This document shows positions 38,333-48,636 of a DNA stretch of 64,000 nucleotides, piece by piece; the first letter of the stretch is position 1, and each line of letters starts with the position of its first letter. A program made the translations under genes and the position numbers. Origin of the DNA: Gammaproteobacteria bacterium (GTDB lineage Bacteria; Pseudomonadota; Gammaproteobacteria; Thiohalomonadales; Thiohalomonadaceae); the NCBI GenBank assembly GCA_026196275.1, contig JAPHTQ010000061.1, positions 1-64,000 of the forward strand, in the 5' to 3' direction. The notes under the pieces are model-generated. The model made no database searches. It was not told the DNA's origin and saw only the letters and a program-made list of their open reading frames with translations.

Positions 38333-39835
38333 ATGAACAAAGAGATCCTGCTGGTTGTAGACGCAGTTTCAAATGAGAAGGGCGTTGCCAAAGAGATTAT
38401 CTTTGAGGCGATGGAGATCGCCCTGGCAACCGCTACCAAGAAAAAGCATGGTGGCGATGTTGACATTCGCGTCAAAATTGACCGTGAAACGGGTGATTAC
38501 GATACCTTCCGTCGCTGGGAGGTGATCGATGACAGCGAAACGCAGCAGCTGGAACATCCCGAGCACGAAATCACCCTCAGCGCCGCACGTATCGACAGCC
38601 CGGAAATCGAGCCGGGTGAGTTCGTCGAAGATCAGATTGAGTCGGTCGGCTTCGGCCGCATCGCCGCACAGACCGCCAAGCAGGTCATCGTGCAAAAGGT
38701 GCGTGAAGCCGAGCGTGCCCAGGTGGTGGAAGCTTACCAGGACCGTGTCGGCGAGCTCATCAGTGGCGTGGTCAAGCGTATTGACCGTGGCAACGTTATC
38801 CTTGACCTGGGCAGCAACATCGAAGCTCTGATCCCGCGTGACCAGGTGATCCCACGTGAGCCGATCCGTCCCGGTGACCGGGTCCGCGGTTATCTCTATG
38901 ATGTCCGCTCCGAGCCCCGTGGTCCGCAGCTGTTTGTCAGCCGTACCCGTCCCGAGTTCCTGATCGAGCTGTTTACCCTGGAAGTGCCGGAGATCGGTGA
39001 GGGGCTTATTGACATCATGGGTGCTGCCCGTGACCCGGGAATGCGCGCCAAGATTGCTGTGCGCTCCAACGACCCGCGCATTGACCCCGTCGGTGCCTGT
39101 GTCGGTATGCGTGGCTCGCGGGTGCAGTCGGTGACCAATGAGATGAACGGTGAGCGCGTTGATATCGTTCTGTGGAATGATAATGTTGCGCAGTTCGTGA
39201 TCAACGCCATGGCCCCTGCCGAGGTACTCTCTATCGTGGTCGATGAGGACTCCGGCAGCATGGATATCGCTGTGGATGAGGAGCAGCTCTCCCAGGCCAT
39301 CGGCCGCGGCGGCCAGAATGTGCGCCTTGCCAGTGAGCTGACCGGCTGGGAGCTGAACGTGATGAGCGAATCCCAGGCCGAGGAGAAGAACGAGGCGGAG
39401 CTCGGTAGCCTGGTCGGCATGTTCAAGGAGAAGTTGAACGTGGACGAGGAGGTTGCGGCCATTCTTGTTCAGGAGGGATTCTCCAGCATTGAGGAGGTGG
39501 CCTATGTGCCGGTTGCCGAGATGCTGGAAATTGACGAATTTGATGAAACCATCGTGGATGCATTGCGTGCCCGAGCCAAGGATATCCTTGTCACCGAGGA
39601 GATCAGCAACGAGGAGCACGGTGGTGCAGAGCCGGAACAGGATCTTCTGGCGGTGGAGGGCATGGACCAGAAACTGGCCGATGCCCTGGCCAGCCGCGGG
39701 GTGACGACCATGGAAGACCTTGCCGAGCAGGCGGTCGACGATCTGATGGAGATCGATGGTATGGATGAAGAGCGTGCGGGTAAGTTGATTATGACTGCAC
39801 GGGCACCCTGGTTTGCAGAAGATCAGGAAGATTGA
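38333..39835 (+). CDS. nusA: Transcription termination/antitermination protein NusA
   Basis: A 500-residue RNA polymerase-binding factor. In order: N-terminal polymerase-binding domain (1 to about 135), S1 domain (about 135-200, [25 protein letters not shown]), two KH domains (about 200-345; [29 protein letters not shown] and the [20 protein letters not shown] region) and two C-terminal acidic repeats (about 365-495) of the E. coli type that bind alpha-CTD. The presence of both C-terminal repeats is typical of gammaproteobacteria. Confidence 0.97.
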   Translation: MNKEILLVVDAVSNEKGVAKEIIFEAMEIALATATKKKHGGDVDIRVKIDRETGDYDTFRRWEVIDDSETQQLEHPEHEITLSAARIDSPEIEPGEFVEDQIESVGFGRIAAQTAKQVIVQKVREAERAQVVEAYQDRVGELISGVVKRIDRGNVILDLGSNIEALIPRDQVIPREPIRPGDRVRGYLYDVRSEPRGPQLFVSRTRPEFLIELFTLEVPEIGEGLIDIMGAARDPGMRAKIAVRSNDPRIDPVGACVGMRGSRVQSVTNEMNGERVDIVLWNDNVAQFVINAMAPAEVLSIVVDEDSGSMDIAVDEEQLSQAIGRGGQNVRLASELTGWELNVMSESQAEEKNEAELGSLVGMFKEKLNVDEEVAAILVQEGFSSIEEVAYVPVAEMLEIDEFDETIVDALRARAKDILVTEEISNEEHGGAEPEQDLLAVEGMDQKLADALASRGVTTMEDLAEQAVDDLMEIDGMDEERAGKLIMTARAPWFAEDQED

Positions 39836-39855
39836 AGGTCAGGAGAATAGTGTAA

Positions 39856-42393
39856 ATGTCTGAGGTTACCGTCACACAATTTGCTGAGACGATCGGGGTT
39901 CCGGTCGAGCGCCTGCTGACGCAGTTGCAGGATGCCGGCATCGGAGCTAAGGCAGCTGACGAGGTTATCGGCGACGATGACAAGGTCAAGTTGCTGGAGC
40001 ACCTGCGTCAAAAGCACGGTACCGAGAAACAGGAGACCGAAGCTGACGCAGGCCCCAAAAAAATCACCCTCAAGCGGCGTACCACCAGTGAACTGAAGGT
40101 GGGTGGCTCCAGCGCCAGCAAGGGAAAAACCGTCACCGTCGAGGTGCGCAAGAAGCGAACCTACGTCAAGCGCAGCCTGGTCGAGGCCGAAGAGGACAAG
40201 CGCATCGACAGCGAAGTGGCCGAGCGTCTCGAGCAGCAATTGGCGGTTGAGGCCGAACAACGTGCCGAGGACGAGGCGCAGCGCAAGGTCGAAGAGGCCG
40301 AGGCAGAGCGCAAGGCCCGGGATGAGGCCAGGCAGAAGGCCGAGGAAGAGGCAAAACTCGAGGCCGAGGCCAGGCGCGCGGCCGAAGAGGCTGCCAGTCA
40401 GCCCGTTCCTCCGTCGGAGGCCAAGCCTTCCAAGGCCGAGCCGCGCAAGAAACATGTTGAAACCGAACCTTCCGAGAAGAAAGGCAAGGCGAAGAAAGGA
40501 CGCAAGGGACGCCATGATGAGGGCGAGGCTGAACTGCACATCGCCGCAGGCAAGGGCCGTCGCAAGAAAAAGGGCGGCAAGGCCCGACCGGTCGTCAGTG
40601 CCGGTGGGAAACATGGTTTTGAAAAACCCACCGCGCCTATCGTTCATGAGGTCTCCATCCCCGAGACCCTCACTGTCGGTGAGCTGGCGCAGAAGATGTC
40701 GATCAAGGCTGCCGAGGTCATCAAGGCGATGATGAAGATGGGCAACATGGTCACCATCAACCAGGTACTGGATCAGGAAACGGCCGCCATACTGGTTGAG
40801 GAGATGGGGCACAAGCCCATCCTGCTCAAAGAGAATGCCCTGGAAGAAGAGGTGATCAAGGGGGCCGATACCGGCGGTGAGGAGATCACCCGAGCGCCGG
40901 TGGTGACCATTATGGGTCACGTCGACCACGGCAAGACCTCGTTGCTTGACTATATCCGCCGCACCCGCGTCGCTTCCGGTGAGGCCGGTGGCATCACCCA
41001 GCACATCGGTGCCTATCATGTCGAGACCGATCGGGGGATGATCACCTTCCTCGATACCCCCGGCCACGCCGCGTTTACCGCGATGCGTGCCCGTGGTGCC
41101 GAGCTGACCGACCTGGTGGTGCTGGTGGTTGCGGCCGACGATGGTGTCATGCCGCAGACCAAAGAGGCGATCCAGCATGCACGGGCGGCCGGCGTACCGC
41201 TGATCATCGCGGTCAACAAGATCGACAAGGAAGAGGCCGATCCCGACCGGGTCAAGAACGAACTGGCGCAGGCGGATGTCATCCCCGAGGAGTGGGGCGG
41301 CGATACCATGTTCGTCCATGTTTCAGCCAAAGAGGGGACCGGGGTGGATGATCTGCTGGAATCCATTCTGCTGCAGTCAGAGGTGCTGGAGCTGAAGGCC
41401 GTTGCTGACGGTCCGGCCAGCGGTATCGTTATCGAGTCGCGTGTGGACAAGGGGCGCGGTACGGTAGCCACCATCCTGGTACAGAAGGGTACCCTGCATA
41501 AAGGGGATATCGTCCTCGCCGGCCACGAGTACGGTCGTGTCCGTGCCATGCTGGATGAGGCCGGCAAGCCGGTTAGCGAGGCGGGCCCCTCCATTCCGGT
41601 GGAGATCCTCGGTCTTTCCGGATGTCCCTCGGCAGGCGAAACCGCCGTGGTGAGTACGGATGAGCGCAAGGCCCGTGAGGTGGCGCTGTTCCGTCAGGGC
41701 AAGTTCCGTGATGTGAAGTTCGCACGCCAGCAACAGGCCAAGCTGGATGATATGTTCAACCAGATGGAAGAGGGCGAGGTGAGCAACCTGAATATCCTGC
41801 TAAAGGCGGATGTTCAGGGCTCGCTTGAGGCGATCTCCGATGCCCTGACCAAGCTCTCCACCGACGAGGTGCGGGTCAAGCTGGTTGGTACCGGCGTGGG
41901 CGGTATCAACGAATCTGATGCCCACCTGGCGGTGGCCTCCAATGCGATCGTGATCGGCTTTAATGTCCGTGCCGATGCCGGTGCCAAGCGGGTTATCGAA
42001 GAGCAGGGTATTGACCTGCACTACTACAGCGTCATCTACGAACTCATCGATGAGGTCAAGAGCGCGATGACCGGTATGCTGGCGCCGGCGTTCAAGGAGG
42101 AGATCATCGGTCTGGCCGAGGTGCGCGATGTGTTCCGTTCGCCCAAGCTCGGCGCGATCGCCGGTTGCATGGTGGTCGATGGCACGGTCAAGCGTAACAA
42201 CCCGATCCGGGTACTGCGCGACAACGTGGTGATCTACGAGGGCGAGCTCGAATCTCTGCGCCGTTACAAGGACGATGTGTCCGAGGTCAAATCCGGCACC
42301 GAGTGCGGCATCGGCGTGAAGAACTACAATGACGTCAAGGTCGGTGACCAGATCGAGGTCTACGAACGTGTTGAGGTCAAGCGTACCCTGTGA
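39856..42393 (+). CDS. infB: Translation initiation factor IF-2
   Basis: An 845-residue GTPase that places fMet-tRNA on the 30S subunit. It begins with an IF2 N-terminal subdomain ([24 protein letters not shown]), then a highly charged Glu/Lys/Ala-rich linker (about residues 95-250) and a second N-terminal subdomain ([31 protein letters not shown]). The G domain starts near residue 350 with [16 protein letters not shown] and NKID. The C-terminal domains end in the usual [10 protein letters not shown]. Internal starts giving shorter isoforms, as in E. coli, are possible. Confidence 0.97.
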   Translation: MSEVTVTQFAETIGVPVERLLTQLQDAGIGAKAADEVIGDDDKVKLLEHLRQKHGTEKQETEADAGPKKITLKRRTTSELKVGGSSASKGKTVTVEVRKKRTYVKRSLVEAEEDKRIDSEVAERLEQQLAVEAEQRAEDEAQRKVEEAEAERKARDEARQKAEEEAKLEAEARRAAEEAASQPVPPSEAKPSKAEPRKKHVETEPSEKKGKAKKGRKGRHDEGEAELHIAAGKGRRKKKGGKARPVVSAGGKHGFEKPTAPIVHEVSIPETLTVGELAQKMSIKAAEVIKAMMKMGNMVTINQVLDQETAAILVEEMGHKPILLKENALEEEVIKGADTGGEEITRAPVVTIMGHVDHGKTSLLDYIRRTRVASGEAGGITQHIGAYHVETDRGMITFLDTPGHAAFTAMRARGAELTDLVVLVVAADDGVMPQTKEAIQHARAAGVPLIIAVNKIDKEEADPDRVKNELAQADVIPEEWGGDTMFVHVSAKEGTGVDDLLESILLQSEVLELKAVADGPASGIVIESRVDKGRGTVATILVQKGTLHKGDIVLAGHEYGRVRAMLDEAGKPVSEAGPSIPVEILGLSGCPSAGETAVVSTDERKAREVALFRQGKFRDVKFARQQQAKLDDMFNQMEEGEVSNLNILLKADVQGSLEAISDALTKLSTDEVRVKLVGTGVGGINESDAHLAVASNAIVIGFNVRADAGAKRVIEEQGIDLHYYSVIYELIDEVKSAMTGMLAPAFKEEIIGLAEVRDVFRSPKLGAIAGCMVVDGTVKRNNPIRVLRDNVVIYEGELESLRRYKDDVSEVKSGTECGIGVKNYNDVKVGDQIEVYERVEVKRTL

Positions 42394-42426
42394 TTGACGC
42401 TATAAGGGTTAGGGCGTAAGCAAGAC

Positions 42427-42798
42427 GTGGCAAGAGAATTCAGTCGTAGTCGCCGTGTTGGCGAGCAGATCCAGCGTGAGCTGGCCGAGCTGGTGCAACG
42501 CGAACTCAACGATCCGCGGCTGGGGATGGTGACCATCTCCGCTGTGGATGTCTCCCGGGATCTCGCCGTGGCGAAGGTCTATTTTACGGTACTGGACAGC
42601 GAGCACGATGTTGAGCAGACCCGCAAGGGGCTGACCCATGCGGCCGGTTTCCTGCGTCGTGAGCTGGGCCATCGAATGAAGCTGCGCATGGTACCGGAGC
42701 TGCGTTTTTTCTATGACAGCTCCGTCGAGCACGGTTCCCGCCTTACTGCCCTGATTGATCAGGCCATCTCCAAAGACAGCGGCAAGAACGAGGACTGA
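42427..42798 (+). CDS. rbfA: Ribosome-binding factor A
   Basis: A 123-residue KH-like protein that helps 16S rRNA 5'-end maturation. It begins REFSRSRRVGEQIQRELAELVQRELNDPRLGMVTISAVDVSRDL, the canonical block, and keeps the helix-kink-helix AAGFLRRELGHRMKLRMVPELRFFYD. The start is GTG at 42427. It is followed after 4 nt by the TTG start of truB. Confidence 0.97.
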   Translation: MAREFSRSRRVGEQIQRELAELVQRELNDPRLGMVTISAVDVSRDLAVAKVYFTVLDSEHDVEQTRKGLTHAAGFLRRELGHRMKLRMVPELRFFYDSSVEHGSRLTALIDQAISKDSGKNED

Positions 42799-42802
42799 GG
42801 TA

Positions 42803-43726
42803 TTGGCACGTCGTCATAAAGCCCGGGGACGTAAGGTCAACGGCATTCTGCTATTGGATAAACCGGTCGGGATCACCTCCAATGCCGCACTGCAAGAGGT
42901 CAAGCGGCTGCTCTACGCCGCCAAGGCCGGGCATACCGGCAATCTCGATCCACTGGCCAGCGGGATGTTGCCTATCTGTCTGGGCGAGGCGACCAAGCTC
43001 TCCGCCTACCTGCTCGATGCCGACAAGGTCTATCTGGGCACCTGCAAGCTGGGTGTGCGCACTACCACTGCTGATGCCGAGGGCGAGATCGTCGAGGAGC
43101 GTCCGGTGCCTGCCCTGAGTGAGAGCCAGGTCGATGCGCTACTGGAGCAGTTCCGCGGCGATATTGAGCAGATCCCGCCGATGCACTCGGCGATCAAACA
43201 AAACGGCCAGCCGCTCTACAAGCTGGCACGCCAAGGTATTGAGGTCGAGCGCAAGCCGCGCCAGGTGACTATTCACGAGTTGAGGATAATGCGCCTGGAG
43301 GGGAACGAGATCGAACTCTACATCCACTGCTCCAAGGGCACCTATATTCGTACCCTGGTCGAGGATCTGGGCGAGGCGCTCGGTTGTGGCGCCCACCTCA
43401 GCCAGTTGCGTCGTACCCGGGTCGGCCCCTTCCAGGAGGAGGGAATGGTGACACTGGATACATTGCGTGAAGCGGCGCAGGAGGGTGCGGAGAACCTGGA
43501 CTGTTACCTGTTGCCGATGGATCACGCCCTGGGGGACTACCCAGAGGTAAAACTCTCCGAGAGCAGCCTGTTCTATGTTCAACAGGGACAGGCCGTTCAG
43601 GTAGCACAGGCCCCCACTGAAGGGTGGGTGCGTCTGTTTGACAGCGCCGGCGGGTTCGTCGGCGTTGGGGCTGTGCTTGATGACGGCCGAATCGCCCCTA
43701 AACGTCTGATAAGTCAGAACGGGTAG
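42803..43726 (+). CDS. truB: tRNA pseudouridine(55) synthase TruB
   Basis: A 307-residue enzyme making pseudouridine-55 in the T loop of tRNAs. The catalytic aspartate is D49 in GHTGNLDPLASGMLPICLGEATK. Other blocks: NGILLLDKPVGITSN, IPPMHSAIKQNGQPLYKLARQG and CSKGTYIRTLVEDLGEALG. The C-terminal PUA-like domain is present. The TTG at 42803 was chosen: the frame is open to 42755, but that part overlaps rbfA, and the product then begins ARRHKARGRKVNG as in relatives. Confidence 0.96.
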   Translation: MARRHKARGRKVNGILLLDKPVGITSNAALQEVKRLLYAAKAGHTGNLDPLASGMLPICLGEATKLSAYLLDADKVYLGTCKLGVRTTTADAEGEIVEERPVPALSESQVDALLEQFRGDIEQIPPMHSAIKQNGQPLYKLARQGIEVERKPRQVTIHELRIMRLEGNEIELYIHCSKGTYIRTLVEDLGEALGCGAHLSQLRRTRVGPFQEEGMVTLDTLREAAQEGAENLDCYLLPMDHALGDYPEVKLSESSLFYVQQGQAVQVAQAPTEGWVRLFDSAGGFVGVGAVLDDGRIAPKRLISQNG

Positions 43727-43748
43727 GGGTATAAAGGGCGTTTTTACC

Positions 43749-43777
43749 TTGTTCCGAAAGGGGAACAGCGGTTAAAA
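43749..43777 (+). promoter_or_regulatory. Candidate rpsO promoter overlapping a small hairpin
   Basis: TTGTTC (43749-43754), 17-nt spacer, TAAAAT (43772-43777), 43 nt before rpsO. The spacer holds a perfect TGTTCC/GGAACA stem (43750-43755 and 43762-43767). An rpsO-proximal promoter is known in E. coli; this one is a sequence match only. Confidence 0.45.
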
Positions 43778-43819
43778 TTCGCGTTTAGTTATTGACCTAG
43801 TAATTAGGAGTCGTACCAG

Positions 43820-44089
43820 ATGTCTCTCACCAACGAGCAAAAAGCCAATCTCATCAAGGAATTTGGCAAAAGCGAAACCGATACCGGTTCCCCGGAAGTG
43901 CAGATTGCGCTGCTGTCCGCCAACATTGATGGATTATCCGGCCACTTCAAGGAGCATATCCACGATCACCATTCCCGTCGTGGTCTGCTGCGTATGGTAA
44001 GCCAGCGTCGCAAGCTGCTGGACTACCTGAAAAAGAAAGATATTGAGCGCTATCGTTCCATTATCTCTCGCCTCGGTCTGCGCAAGTAA
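43820..44089 (+). CDS. rpsO: 30S ribosomal protein S15
   Basis: An 89-residue protein (same length as E. coli) that binds 16S rRNA early in assembly and bridges to 23S rRNA. It contains [25 protein letters not shown], the invariant [21 protein letters not shown] block and the [13 protein letters not shown] end. A TTAGGAG ribosome-binding site precedes it. Confidence 0.98.
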   Translation: MSLTNEQKANLIKEFGKSETDTGSPEVQIALLSANIDGLSGHFKEHIHDHHSRRGLLRMVSQRRKLLDYLKKKDIERYRSIISRLGLRK

Positions 44090-44153
44090 GATCGGGAAGC
44101 TGTTCAGTTCACCAAGGCGGCATGGGGAAGAGGGAGGTTTTGCAACGGTAAAC

Positions 44154-44211
44154 GAGTGGGGAAGGCGGCAGGACTCAGGCATCTGGTAAATCCACTGCCC
44201 TTCCCTGGCTC
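44154..44211 (+). promoter_or_regulatory. Long stem-loop in the pnp leader
   Basis: The purine-rich arm GAGTGGGGAAGGCGGCAG (44154-44171) can pair imperfectly with CTGCCCTTCCCTGGCTC (44195-44211). It occupies the rpsO-pnp gap (44090-44282), in which no gene is seen. In E. coli the pnp leader forms a comparable stem cut by RNase III and used for PNPase autoregulation; the same role is inferred here. Confidence 0.5.
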
Positions 44212-44282
44212 TGAAACCATTCATTTCCTTCTTATCTCCGCGCCGTCGCGGTCAATTCGATACAACCAAAAAGGAATCAACT

Positions 44283-46376
44283 GTGACGCCTGTCAAGAAA
44301 GAGTTCCAGTATGGGGAGCACACGGTAACCCTGGAGACCGGTGAGATCGCCCGCCAGGCCAGCGGTGCCGTTATGGCCAGCATGGGGGATACCACTGTCC
44401 TGGTCACGGTAGTCGCTGCCAAAGAAGCGCAACAGGGCAGAGACTTTTTCCCGCTGACCGTTGACTATCAGGAGAAGACCTATGCCGCGGGCAAGATCCC
44501 CGGTGGTTTCTTCCGTCGCGAGGGCCGACCCAGCGAAAATGAAACCCTCACTTCCCGTCTTATCGACCGCCCCATTCGCCCGCTCTTTCCCAACGGCTTC
44601 CTTAACGAAGTACAGGTTATCTGTACCGTCGTCTCCCTGGATGCAGAGATCAATCCAGATGTCGTTGCCATGATCGGCACCTCTGCGGCCCTGGCCGTTT
44701 CGGGTGTACCGTTCAACGGTCCGCTCGGTGTGGCCCGTGTCGGTTACAGTGACGGTAACTACATCCTCAATCCGAGCCGCAGCCAACTGGAGAGCTCCAA
44801 GCTCGACCTGATGGTGGCCGGTACCGAGAACGCGGTATTGATGGTTGAGTCCGAGGCCGACTGTCTGAGTGAAGAGGTGATGCTCGGCTCGGTGATGTTC
44901 GGTCATGAGCAGATGCAGACCGTGATCAATGCGATCAAGGAGCTGGCTGCCGAGGTCGGTGCCGAGCCCTGGGAGTGGCAGGCGCCGGTTCAGGACGAGA
45001 GCGCTGCCGGTGCTGTTGCCGCCGAGGCCGAGAGCACGATCACCGAGGCCTACCAGATCACCGAAAAGATGGCGCGCTATTCACGCCTGAGCGAGATCCG
45101 CAGCGAGGTCATTGCCAAACTGTGTGGCGAAGAGGCTGCCAATCCGCTGGATGAGGGCAAGGTCCGCGAGGCCTTCGGCAAGCTGGAGAAGCGCATCGTG
45201 CGTGGGCGCATCATCTCCGGTGAACCGCGTATCGACGGTCGTGACACCCGCACCGTGCGTCCCATTACCATTCGTACCGGTGTGCTGCCGCGCACCCACG
45301 GCTCTGCGTTGTTCACCCGCGGTGAAACCCAGGCGCTGGTTGTTACTACTCTGGGCACCGCCCGCGATGCGCAGATCATCGATGCCCTGGAGGGCGAGCG
45401 CAAAGAACAGTTCATGTTGCACTACAACTTCCCGCCCTACTCTGTGGGTGAGACCGGGCGCGTAGGCAGTCCCAAGCGTCGCGAGATCGGCCACGGTCGC
45501 CTGGCCAAGCGCGGTGTCGCTGCGGTGATACCGAGTGTGGATGAGTTCCCTTACACCGTGCGCGTGGTCTCCGAGATCACCGAGTCCAACGGCTCCAGCT
45601 CGATGGCCAGCGTCTGCGGCAGTGCCCTCTCCATGATGGATGCCGGTGTGCCGATCAAGTCACCGGTGGCCGGTGTGGCGATGGGCCTGATCAAGGAGTC
45701 GGACAAATTTGCCGTACTGACCGATATCCTCGGCGATGAGGATCACCTGGGTGACATGGACTTCAAGGTCGCCGGTACCAATGATGGCGTCACCGCTCTG
45801 CAGATGGATATCAAGATCGAGGGGATCACCCGCGAGATCATGGAAATTGCCCTGGATCAGGCCAAGGAAGGGCGACTTCACATCCTCGGCGAGATGAGCA
45901 AGGTGATCGACAAGCCGCGTGAGACGATGTCCGACTATGCGCCGCGTTACCTCACCATGAAGATTAACCCCGACAAGATCCGTGATGTGATCGGCAAGGG
46001 CGGTGCTACCATCCGTTCCATCACCGAGGAGACCGGCGCCAGCATCGATCTGAGCGATGATGGTACGGTCAAGATCGCCTCTGTTGACAATGCTGCCGGT
46101 CAGGAAGCGCTGCGCCGTATCGAGCAGCTTACCGCCGATGTTGAGGTGGGCAAGATCTACGAGGGCCGCGTCAACAAGCTGATGGACTTCGGCGCCTTCG
46201 TCAACGTCCTGCCCGGCAAGGATGGCCTGGTACACATCTCCCAGATCTCGGAAGAGCGGGTCGAGAAGGTCAGCGATAAGCTCAACGAGGGTGATATCGT
46301 CAAGGTGAAGGTTCTGGAGATCGACAAACAGGGTCGGATCCGATTGAGCATGAAAGCGGTCGCTGCCGGCGAGTAA
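44283..46376 (+). CDS. pnp: Polyribonucleotide nucleotidyltransferase (PNPase)
   Basis: A 697-residue phosphorolytic 3'-5' exoribonuclease of the RNA degradosome. It has two RNase PH-like domains (about 5-210 and 310-540) separated by a helical linker. Catalytic blocks include [29 protein letters not shown] and [27 protein letters not shown] domain follows ([26 protein letters not shown]), then an S1 domain ([32 protein letters not shown]). The start is GTG at 44283. A terminator follows. Confidence 0.98.
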   Translation: MTPVKKEFQYGEHTVTLETGEIARQASGAVMASMGDTTVLVTVVAAKEAQQGRDFFPLTVDYQEKTYAAGKIPGGFFRREGRPSENETLTSRLIDRPIRPLFPNGFLNEVQVICTVVSLDAEINPDVVAMIGTSAALAVSGVPFNGPLGVARVGYSDGNYILNPSRSQLESSKLDLMVAGTENAVLMVESEADCLSEEVMLGSVMFGHEQMQTVINAIKELAAEVGAEPWEWQAPVQDESAAGAVAAEAESTITEAYQITEKMARYSRLSEIRSEVIAKLCGEEAANPLDEGKVREAFGKLEKRIVRGRIISGEPRIDGRDTRTVRPITIRTGVLPRTHGSALFTRGETQALVVTTLGTARDAQIIDALEGERKEQFMLHYNFPPYSVGETGRVGSPKRREIGHGRLAKRGVAAVIPSVDEFPYTVRVVSEITESNGSSSMASVCGSALSMMDAGVPIKSPVAGVAMGLIKESDKFAVLTDILGDEDHLGDMDFKVAGTNDGVTALQMDIKIEGITREIMEIALDQAKEGRLHILGEMSKVIDKPRETMSDYAPRYLTMKINPDKIRDVIGKGGATIRSITEETGASIDLSDDGTVKIASVDNAAGQEALRRIEQLTADVEVGKIYEGRVNKLMDFGAFVNVLPGKDGLVHISQISEERVEKVSDKLNEGDIVKVKVLEIDKQGRIRLSMKAVAAGE

Positions 46377-46403
46377 TTCGTTAGCAAGCCGTATTACTCG
46401 AAC

Positions 46404-46426
46404 AAGGGGCCGAAAGGCCCCTTTTT
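46404..46426 (+). terminator. Terminator after pnp
   Basis: AAGGGGCC, loop GAAA, GGCCCCTT, followed by TTT: a strong Rho-independent terminator 28 nt after the pnp stop. Confidence 0.92.
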
Positions 46427-46594
46427 CACTTATCGCCACCCCGTCACGTGTATTGATTTTACCGTTTGACCCGATGGTGATGCTTTCGGTTAAGATGATC
46501 CTGTCATCGGGTTTCCGTCTCAGGGAACAGCAGAATAAGAAGGGGCAAACCCATCAAAAAACTATTACGATCTATTCAGCAGTTCTCGCCGGAC

Positions 46595-47089
46595 GTGCGT
46601 CTGATCATGGCCCTGCTCGGATTCATCTGTGCCCTCTACCTGAGCCTGCAGACCTCCTGGTTTGCCTGGCTGTTTACCTTTGTCGCACTGTGGCTGACCT
46701 GGGATGCGTTGCGTAACGGCACGGTCTGGCACGGTTTTGATGCGTTTCGTGCCGGTAACATCAGTGCAGTGCGTAATGCGATGGAGCAGACACGTTGGCC
46801 CAACATGCTCAGTCCGCGAAGTCTGGCCTACTACCACTGGCTGAAGGGGGTGGTGGACATGGCCGACAGTCGCTTCGCTGCGGCCAAGGTACACCTGCTG
46901 GTGGCGGCCAGCGGCAGTCTGCATACCGAGAATGACCGCAGCCTGGTGCACTGCCTGCTCGGCGAGATAGCGTTGCAGGAGCAGGAGTCGGAGGTGGCCC
47001 GTGAGCACCTGCGCCATGCCCGTGCGCTGCAGCACCGTCCCCACGTCGATCGCATTATCGCCAGTCTCAGCGCCCGCCTGAATAGCTGA
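46595..47089 (+). CDS. Small membrane-anchored TPR-like protein
   Basis: A 164-residue protein not assigned to a named family. The first 45 residues form two hydrophobic helices (LIMALLGFICALYLSLQ and WFAWLFTFVALWLTW). The rest is helical with a repeat-like pattern (AKVHLLVAASG...LVHCLLGEIALQEQESEVAREHLRHARALQ), reminiscent of TPR repeats. The start is uncertain: GTG at 46595 is the first conventional codon, but the frame stays open upstream, and an AGGGG at 46541-46545 lies 7 nt before a possible ATC-initiated IKKLLRSIQQFSPD. It follows the pnp terminator and is therefore a separate unit. Confidence 0.65.
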   Translation: MRLIMALLGFICALYLSLQTSWFAWLFTFVALWLTWDALRNGTVWHGFDAFRAGNISAVRNAMEQTRWPNMLSPRSLAYYHWLKGVVDMADSRFAAAKVHLLVAASGSLHTENDRSLVHCLLGEIALQEQESEVAREHLRHARALQHRPHVDRIIASLSARLNS

Positions 47090-47131
47090 TCCCTGCTTGC
47101 CGTTGGCCCGTTTGTGCTCTATACCCAGCGG

Positions 47132-47470
47132 ATGGAGCAAACAATCTTCAGCGGTGATCTGACTCTCAGTATCGATGCCGGCCAACTCGTCCTGTGCGGC
47201 GAGCTGGATCGCGCCAACGGTGCTGCGCTGCTGCAGTGGCTGCAGGATGCGCCGCCGCTCGGCGTGCTGGCGCTGGGCGAACTGGAGATCGCCGACGGCG
47301 TGGCCTGCACCCATGCCCTTAACGCCGTGCGCCTGATGCGTGATCGGGTGGAGCGTCTGCAACTGGAGCAGGCACCGCAGGCGCTGGCACACAACCTCTA
47401 TCGCACCGGGATGCTGCTCGACGGCACTATCGAGCTGGTGGCAATGCGCGAGGACGAGGCCTACGGTTGA
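47132..47470 (+). CDS. STAS-domain-like protein
   Basis: A 112-residue protein whose pattern (IFSGDLTLSIDAGQLVLCGELDRANGAALLQWL...VLALGELEIADGVACTHALNAVRLMRDR) resembles small STAS/anti-sigma-antagonist domains such as MlaB, where a strand-loop-helix carries the phospho-switch residue. No clear conserved Ser/Thr switch is seen. The ATG at 47132 was preferred to a GTG at 47114; neither has a good ribosome-binding site. Convergent with the DUF389 gene, the two stops being only five bases apart. Function unknown. Confidence 0.5.
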   Translation: MEQTIFSGDLTLSIDAGQLVLCGELDRANGAALLQWLQDAPPLGVLALGELEIADGVACTHALNAVRLMRDRVERLQLEQAPQALAHNLYRTGMLLDGTIELVAMREDEAYG

Positions 47471-47475
47471 GCGGC

Positions 47476-48459
47476 TCAGACGCCGTGGCGGATGTAGATC
47501 ACGGCGGCAAGGATGGCGAGACTCACCAGCCACAGCACAATGTAGGCGCTCATCGACTGGCGCGCCTTTTGTTGCTCCAGCCAGGTGCGCGGCTTGACCG
47601 ATTTGTAGAGAAACACCAGCTTGGCCGAGAGGTTGACGCAGACGATGTTGGTCGCCAGCAGCAGTGCCGCCCCGCCGGCCAGATCGGGGCGGCCGCTGCC
47701 GAGCATCAGGCCGATGGCGGTGGTGGGTGGCAGCAGGGCGACCGCCACCATCACCCCTACCAGCACGCTGGAGACGCGGGTGGTCAGCGACAGCACCGCC
47801 GCTGCCCCCGAGGCCAGCGCCAGGGCGATGCCGTCGAGGCCGATATCGGTGCGCGACAGCAGCTCCTCGCTGAGCTGCTGCATCGGCCGGAGCAGGCCGA
47901 TCAGCAGCGCCACGGCGAAGGCGACGAGGATGCCGGTGAGGTTGGTCCGGAGGGCCTGCCACATCAGTGCGGTATCGCCCAGGGCGGTGCCCAGTGCCAA
48001 GGCCATGTTGGGGCCGAGCAGCGGGGCGATCACCATCGCGCCGATCACCACCGCCACATTGTTCTCCAGCAGGCCGATGGCGGCGACGATGGTGGAGAGA
48101 GCCACCAGCAGCAGGTAGTTGCCGTCCAGCCGCGCCCCCTGGGAGACGTCGTTGTAAAGCTCCTCGCGCGAGGCGGTGACGCTGCTCTTCTCCTTCTCCT
48201 CGCTGGGCTTCTCCTCGATACGCGGCAGGGTGGCATCGACCGGGAAGACCACGATGCGTGCATCCTTGCTGGCGTGCAGCCGCGCCTCCAGGGCATCGAG
48301 CAGCTCGGGGTAGCGGTTGGCGGCGATCAGGATGCGTACCGCCTGACGCTCCTGCTCGTCGGCATGACCGGTCCAGATATCCAGAGCATCGTGTTCCCGG
48401 GCCAGACGTATCACCGCGTCACGATGACCCACGTTGGCGATCACTTCGAGCATGCGCAT
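47476..48459 (-). CDS. DUF389 (TIGR00341-type) membrane protein
   Basis: A 327-residue protein with a soluble N-terminal part (MRMLEVIANVGHRDAVIRLAREHDALDIW, about residues 1-120) and about six helices in the rest, including GLLENNVAVVIGAMVIAPLLGPNMALALG and VALLPPTTAIGLMLGSG, the hallmarks of DUF389. Function is unknown. The start at 48459 (M R M) was chosen for the LEVI beginning; a 19-residue upstream extension is low-complexity. It is divergent from the thioredoxin-like gene across 177 nt in which no other gene is seen. Confidence 0.85.
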   Translation of the reverse strand: MRMLEVIANVGHRDAVIRLAREHDALDIWTGHADEQERQAVRILIAANRYPELLDALEARLHASKDARIVVFPVDATLPRIEEKPSEEKEKSSVTASREELYNDVSQGARLDGNYLLLVALSTIVAAIGLLENNVAVVIGAMVIAPLLGPNMALALGTALGDTALMWQALRTNLTGILVAFAVALLIGLLRPMQQLSEELLSRTDIGLDGIALALASGAAAVLSLTTRVSSVLVGVMVAVALLPPTTAIGLMLGSGRPDLAGGAALLLATNIVCVNLSAKLVFLYKSVKPRTWLEQQKARQSMSAYIVLWLVSLAILAAVIYIRHGV

Positions 48460-48636
48460 AGGGTGTTCCGTTTTGGAGGTTGGTCGATAACAAAGGATAG
48501 CACGAAAAGCGTGCATAACCCCATGATTTAGAGTGTATTTTGTCGCTGACTACACTTTCCTTCGCCGCTTTGGGAGAATAAATGACCACGCACCATGCAA
48601 CACCGAGATACAACAGAAGGATAACGGAGGACAACC

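Noticed and set aside
46565-47962. A 465-codon minus-strand frame opposite the TPR-like and STAS-like genes and part of the DUF389 gene
   Set aside because: It is out of frame with the true minus-strand DUF389 gene, rich in Arg/Pro/Gln/His, and gives no domain.
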